Shown: one piece after another, positions 36,250-39,096 of the stretch
Position numbering within the stretch: position 1 is the stretch's first letter
How the letters are laid out: each line of letters starts with the position of its first letter
NCBI RefSeq assembly: GCF_014202905.1
Contig: NZ_JACHHY010000029.1
Span: 1-39,096 of the forward strand
Length of the DNA: 39,096 nucleotides
Origin: Chitinivorax tropicus
Lineage (GTDB): Bacteria; Pseudomonadota; Gammaproteobacteria; Burkholderiales; SCOH01
Direction: 5' to 3'
Made by a program: the position numbers and the translations under genes
Notes under the pieces: generated by a model
Seen by the model: only the letters and a program-made list of their open reading frames with translations
What the model was told of the DNA's origin: nothing
Database searches by the model: none

Positions 36250-36364
36250 CAATAGGCAGTCATGTCGCAATGCGACAGAATTCGTAGTGTGAAATCCAGC
36301 AAGGCGCAAGCCTGCTCCTCTCTCCTAAGATTTTTCGGGGTACCTCAAGTACCCCGTTTTTTTT
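36195..36364 (+). ncRNA. Putative unclassified small RNA
   Basis: A 170-nt unit starts after an extended -10 and ends in a strong terminator, with no following plus-strand gene. Visible helices: ACATGAC/GTCATGT (36215-36221, 36259-36265) enclosing TATCCC-GTAA-GGGATA (36230-36245, GNRA loop); TGTCGC-AAT-GCGACA (36263-36277), which competes with the first helix for three bases; and AGC-A-AGGC-GCAA-GCCT-GCT (36298-36316, GNRA loop, one bulge). The segment CTCCTCTCTCC (about 36315-36325) is pyrimidine-rich and could pair with Shine-Dalgarno sequences. It does not look like 6S, tmRNA, SRP or a riboswitch class I know. Confidence 0.6.
36336..36364 (+). terminator. Intrinsic terminator of the putative small RNA
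   Basis: Perfect 8-bp stem CGGGGTAC / GTACCCCG with loop CTCAA, followed by eight T. It is among the clearest intrinsic terminators in the window and has no protein gene to serve. Confidence 0.93.
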
Positions 36365-36586
36365 GCCTTCGATTTCCAAACAAAACGCAGCATCAATCCG
36401 GGATTTTTCTATTTCAGTTTGCTGATTATTGAATTGGCCTTTGAGAAATTCGTATCTGCCAAGCCTTCATTTGAACACCCTTTCGAGTATCGGGCACGCT
36501 ACTTTCATCCGTACGTTGACAAGGCGCGGCGGTTTCACACCGTCGCCCCATTCCATCGACGTTACGTCCGTGCAATAACCACCCGA

Positions 36587-37408
36587 TTAAGCGAGCCACC
36601 CCGTTGCAATGCTTGACCCGGCAACTCGAACAGCATGCCCGCCTTCAGGCAGGCGCTCCAACATGGTCAGGTGCATCGGCACGCCGCTGTCTTGATCGCC
36701 CACCCAGACGTTACCTTGATATCCCGCACCCGTGTCGACAAAGCAGTGTGAATAGATGGTGACAGGACAAGGGACAGGATTGTGACCACAGTATGTTAAA
36801 GACAGGCCAGGATAAAAATCGGGTCTGGCATTGGTCTGTGCGGCCAAACCAGCTTCAAAAGCCAACGTCCGCGCCCAAGTCAACGTGTCAATGATCCCAC
36901 CAGTGTCTGGCCAAGCTTGGGTATCAATCTCTTGATCGGTCCAGAGCACCACCGGATCAGAACTGGCCAGCAGATGGGCGTGGACCAAGTTGAAGCGACC
37001 GCGTGAGTCTTTCCCAACCACAATGACATGGGGTAGCGCCGCAATCTCGTCGCATAACGACCACAATTCCCCATCCAGCGTGTCAATCAGATCATCGGCC
37101 CAATCTCCCCCGTTGACTCGGTGAAACATGCGACGTGCGCCTTCAGGATCGGCCAAGGCATCCAGCAACAGCCGTTCATGATTTCCCTGTACCGCAAACA
37201 ACCATGGCTGCCGCAGCAACCGTAAACAGTCCATCGACCTAGGCCCACGGTCAACCAAGTCACCGGTTGAGAACAACCGATCACATGCAGGATCAAATCG
37301 GACCTGATCCAGCAAAAACATCAATTCATCGAAACAACCATGCAAATCGCCCACGATGAAATCCCGACCACGGGTATTGTCCGGCAAATAGGCGACCTTG
37401 GGTGTCAT
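36587..37408 (-). CDS. PPP-family metallophosphatase (Ser/Thr phosphatase-like)
   Basis: A 273-residue calcineurin-like phosphoesterase with GDLHG (Asp21, His23), TGDLVDRGP (Asp50, Asp53-Arg54-Gly55) and QGNHE (Asn76-Glu78). It also has FNLVHAHL and TYCGHNPV for the remaining His ligands. This order is that of the lambda-phosphatase/PrpA branch of PPP enzymes, active on phosphoproteins or dinucleoside tetraphosphates; ApaH is a relative, but the C-terminus (CFVDTGAGYQGN) favours the protein-phosphatase-like group. It lies 8 bases after queA and is probably co-transcribed with it. The substrate is unknown. Confidence 0.85.
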   Translation of the reverse strand: MTPKVAYLPDNTRGRDFIVGDLHGCFDELMFLLDQVRFDPACDRLFSTGDLVDRGPRSMDCLRLLRQPWLFAVQGNHERLLLDALADPEGARRMFHRVNGGDWADDLIDTLDGELWSLCDEIAALPHVIVVGKDSRGRFNLVHAHLLASSDPVVLWTDQEIDTQAWPDTGGIIDTLTWARTLAFEAGLAAQTNARPDFYPGLSLTYCGHNPVPCPVTIYSHCFVDTGAGYQGNVWVGDQDSGVPMHLTMLERLPEGGHAVRVAGSSIATGWLA

Positions 37409-37416
37409 GACAAAGG

Positions 37417-38445
37417 CTACTTGGTAATCAGCATCGCATCACCGTAACTGAAAAAGCGATAGCGTGCTGCGACTGCATGTTGATAAGCCCCTCGGATATG
37501 GTCATAGCCAGCAAAAGCACTGACCAACATCAGCAGGGTGGATCTCGGCAAGTGAAAATTGGTCAGCAGGCGGTCAACAGTCTGAAATTGATATCCAGGG
37601 GTGATAAAGATATCCGTCTCCCCCTGACCGGCGATCAGACGCCCTGACTGGGACGCAGCCTCCAGCGCACGCAAGCTTGTTGTGCCCACAGCCGTAACAC
37701 AGCGCCCCTCAGCCTTGGCCCGGCGGATGATGTCCACAGTCTCCGCAGGTATCTCATACCATTCACTGTGCATCGTGTGATCAGCAATGTCATCCACACG
37801 AACGGGTTGAAATGTACCAGCCCCGACGTGGAGTGTCACCTCACAGGTCACGACACCCATGTTGCGCAAATCCGTCAACATCACCTCATCGAAATGCAAC
37901 CCAGCGGTAGGAGCAGCAACAGCACCTGGTTTCTGTGCATAGACCGTCTGATAACGCGTCTCATCATCCGCCTCCGGGTTATGCTCAATATAGGGAGGCA
38001 GTGGCAAACGGCCTGATGTCTCCAAAATAGCAAACACATCTTCATCATCCAGAAAGCGCAAATGGAACAACTCGCCATTGCGGCCTACCATTTCAACACG
38101 CCAGCGCTCCGCCAGTGTCAGCAAAGTACCCGATTTGGGTGACCGGCTTGCGCGCACGTGAGCCAACACCTCATGTTGGTTGATGATGCGCTCAACCAGC
38201 ACCTCTACCTGACCGCCACTTTCTTTCTGCCCAAACAAACGGGCTTTGATTACCTTGGTATTGTTGAATACCAACACATCCCCAGCCCTGAGCAAGGCTG
38301 GCAAATCCTTGAACTGGCGGTCAGCCATTCCCCCCGTTCCACCATCAAGCGTCAGGAGACGGCTACCCGCCCGTTGATTGGCGGGATATTGAGCGATGAG
38401 TTCATCAGGTAGATGGTAATCAAAATCTTCAGTGCGCATTGCCAT
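37417..38445 (-). CDS. queA: S-adenosylmethionine:tRNA ribosyltransferase-isomerase (QueA)
   Basis: A 342-residue QueA that moves the ribosyl part of SAM onto preQ1-tRNA to give epoxyqueuosine. Signatures are [66 protein letters not shown] and [18 protein letters not shown]. Length is standard. The start is the first of two nearby ATG codons. The leader on the minus strand has a TATACT -10 (38569-38574) and three hairpins before the gene. Confidence 0.97.
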   Translation of the reverse strand: MAMRTEDFDYHLPDELIAQYPANQRAGSRLLTLDGGTGGMADRQFKDLPALLRAGDVLVFNNTKVIKARLFGQKESGGQVEVLVERIINQHEVLAHVRASRSPKSGTLLTLAERWRVEMVGRNGELFHLRFLDDEDVFAILETSGRLPLPPYIEHNPEADDETRYQTVYAQKPGAVAAPTAGLHFDEVMLTDLRNMGVVTCEVTLHVGAGTFQPVRVDDIADHTMHSEWYEIPAETVDIIRRAKAEGRCVTAVGTTSLRALEAASQSGRLIAGQGETDIFITPGYQFQTVDRLLTNFHLPRSTLLMLVSAFAGYDHIRGAYQHAVAARYRFFSYGDAMLITK

Positions 38446-38475
38446 ACTCTATTGCTTCGATTAGAAAACCCACAG

Positions 38476-38574
38476 CCGGGAAAACCCAGTTGAATGATTA
38501 AAAATCCAATTACTTTCCAATACTTAATCATGCTCCGCGCCGATTCGGCACGAAAAATGCAGTGCCGGAGTATA
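38476..38574 (-). promoter_or_regulatory. queA promoter and hairpin-rich leader
   Basis: On the minus strand TATACT (38569-38574) is followed by CGGCAC/GTGCCG (38562-38567 with 38546-38551). Next comes ATGATTAA/TTAATCAT (38524-38531 with 38494-38501, 8 bp), then CTGGG/CCCGG (38485-38489 with 38476-38480). The -35 is weak. None of the helices matches a preQ1 riboswitch consensus I know. Confidence 0.4.
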
Positions 38575-38604
38575 GCCTATGGCACCTAAAATGTGGAAAA
38601 GTGC

Positions 38605-38633
38605 TTGCCAATATGTTTTGCTTAGTACATAAT
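38605..38633 (+). promoter_or_regulatory. Promoter of tRNA-Leu
   Basis: TTGCCA (38605-38610), 17 bases, then CATAAT (38628-38633). The following GC-rich CCGCCGCC discriminator is typical of stable-RNA promoters under stringent control. The start would be near 38640. Confidence 0.7.
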
Positions 38634-38670
38634 CCGCCGCCTGACTTGATTGCAAGTCACTCCACCGCCT

Positions 38671-38757
38671 GCCCAGGTGGCGAAATAGGTAGACGCAGCA
38701 GACTCAAAATCTGCCGGTGGCAACACCATGCCGGTTCGATTCCGGCCCTGGGCACCA
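38671..38757 (+). tRNA. tRNA-Leu (anticodon CAA)
   Basis: An 87-nt class II tRNA with encoded CCA. The acceptor GCCCAGG pairs with CCTGGGC. The D arm has GGTAGACGC, the anticodon stem GCAGA/TCTGC closes the loop CTCAAAA (anticodon CAA, reads UUG), a long variable arm CGGTGGCAACACCAT follows, and the T arm GCCGG-TTCGATT-CCGGC precedes CCA. It is the only stable RNA gene seen in the window. Confidence 0.97.
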
Positions 38758-38880
38758 TATCGCAATAGTGTCTTTTCCCGTGTGAATATGGGGAAAATAG
38801 ATGCTAGCTAATACAAAAACTTCCAAACCTCCCCGTCTATTTCCAGATAAATCGATACAGAGGCTAACATCTTCCTCCAC

Positions 38881-39096
38881 TGACCTTTCCCCGTTAGGTA
38901 TCCCAGTCTTTAATTAGCAACCTGGGTCCTCTGTTGGTGGTGCTTCTGCCGGAATTCTTCCGGCGTTAAATATCCCAGCGCACTATGTGGCCGGGAGCGA
39001 CTGTAATCGAGACGCCATGCCTCGATCTTCTGCTGCGCATCATGAAGGTTCCGGAATACATGCTGATTCAAGCACTCCTCGCGAAACCTCCCGTTA
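38881..39096 (-). mobile_element. IS3-family insertion sequence, 3' (orfB) end, cut by window edge
   Basis: The outer end begins with TGACCTTTCCCC at 38881-38892, the inverted repeat seen with one change at base 99. OrfB lies just inside. The element runs out of the window on the right and is oriented like the copy at 1-99. It lies 123 bases beyond tRNA-Leu. Target-site duplications cannot be compared because the other end is absent. Confidence 0.85.
38910..39096 (-). CDS. IS3-family transposase OrfB, C-terminal fragment
   Basis: The 61 C-terminal residues of an rve integrase-core transposase, beginning NGRFREECLNQHVF with the last catalytic Glu of the DDE triad (the Glu before Cys). KIEAWRLDYSRSRPHSALGY and TPEEFR follow, ending at TAA 38910-38912. 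The rest, including both catalytic Asp residues, lies outside the window. No frameshift is visible in this part, so the copy may be intact. Confidence 0.9.
   Translation of the reverse strand, partial: NGRFREECLNQHVFRNLHDAQQKIEAWRLDYSRSRPHSALGYLTPEEFRQKHHQQRTQVAN

Noticed and set aside
36195..36364. 6S RNA, c-di-GMP, TPP, cobalamin or preQ1 riboswitch identity for the RNA unit
   Set aside because: None of the conserved sequence boxes of those classes could be found, and no coding sequence follows the terminator.
36419..36616. 65-codon plus-strand frame downstream of the small-RNA terminator
   Set aside because: It needs a TTG start, overlaps the phosphatase 3' end antisense, and shows no family features or ribosome site.
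36587..37408. Naming the phosphatase apaH
   Set aside because: The metal motifs fit ApaH and the PrpA/lambda-type phosphatases alike, and the C-terminal part looks closer to the latter, so no symbol is given.

Overview
This 39.1-kb window looks like chromosomal DNA of a betaproteobacterium. The ubiE-ubiJ-ubiB, phoB-phoR and queA/tgt/yajC-secD-secF groups, a sigma-54-type pilA promoter and a PEP-CTERM/PrsT pair all fit that class. A Chitinivorax/Chitinimonas-like or related Neisseriales/Burkholderiales organism is a guess, because no 16S or species marker is present. Both window edges cut through IS3-family insertion sequences lying in the same orientation, so the window may be one whole contig broken at a repeated IS.

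Layout. 1-472: the 5' end of an IS3 element inserted into a decayed IS630-type transposase. 648-4467: a type IV pilin with its own sigma-54-like promoter, then a Ser/Thr kinase - PP2C phosphatase - FHA signalling module (transcribed leftward). 4764-11025: a tetR - membrane fusion protein - RND pump - TolC efflux operon with a visible promoter and an 18-bp palindromic operator. 11377-14317: argB, a CBS-domain protein, a HAD pyrimidine nucleotidase-like gene and a QueD/PTPS-like gene, all rightward. 14384-17636: a VanZ-like membrane protein, an orphan PotD/PotF-type binding protein and a secreted Sel1-repeat protein, leftward. 18010-21737: a ubiquinone operon (DUF971-ubiE-SMR-ubiJ-ubiB), leftward. 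21832-24215: a Pho-box promoter, phoB, a strongly structured spacer and phoR. 24331-28387: a sigma-54-like promoter, a PEP-CTERM protein and the TPR lipoprotein PrsT. 28417-38445: ampD, dedA, secF, secD, yajC, trpS, tgt, a 1-kb gap with an apparent free-standing small RNA, a PPP-family phosphatase and queA, all protein genes leftward. 38671-38757: tRNA-Leu(CAA). 38881-39096: the 3' end of a second IS3 copy.

How the parts work together. The efflux operon is self-contained and probably self-repressed. The kinase/phosphatase/FHA trio forms a closed phosphorylation-dephosphorylation-recognition module next to the pilin. The PEP-CTERM protein and PrsT belong to the exosortase surface/exopolysaccharide system, but no exosortase lies in the window. 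The usual queA-tgt-yajC-secDF cluster has been opened by three additions: a PPP phosphatase, the small-RNA region and a Firmicutes-like TrpRS.

The strongest unexplained signals are two non-coding ones. One is an RNA-like unit at about 36195-36364, with an extended -10, GNRA-capped hairpins, a pyrimidine-rich anti-Shine-Dalgarno stretch and a perfect intrinsic terminator. The other is the 296-nt phoB-phoR spacer, which holds several stem-loops and ends in a terminator-like hairpin.
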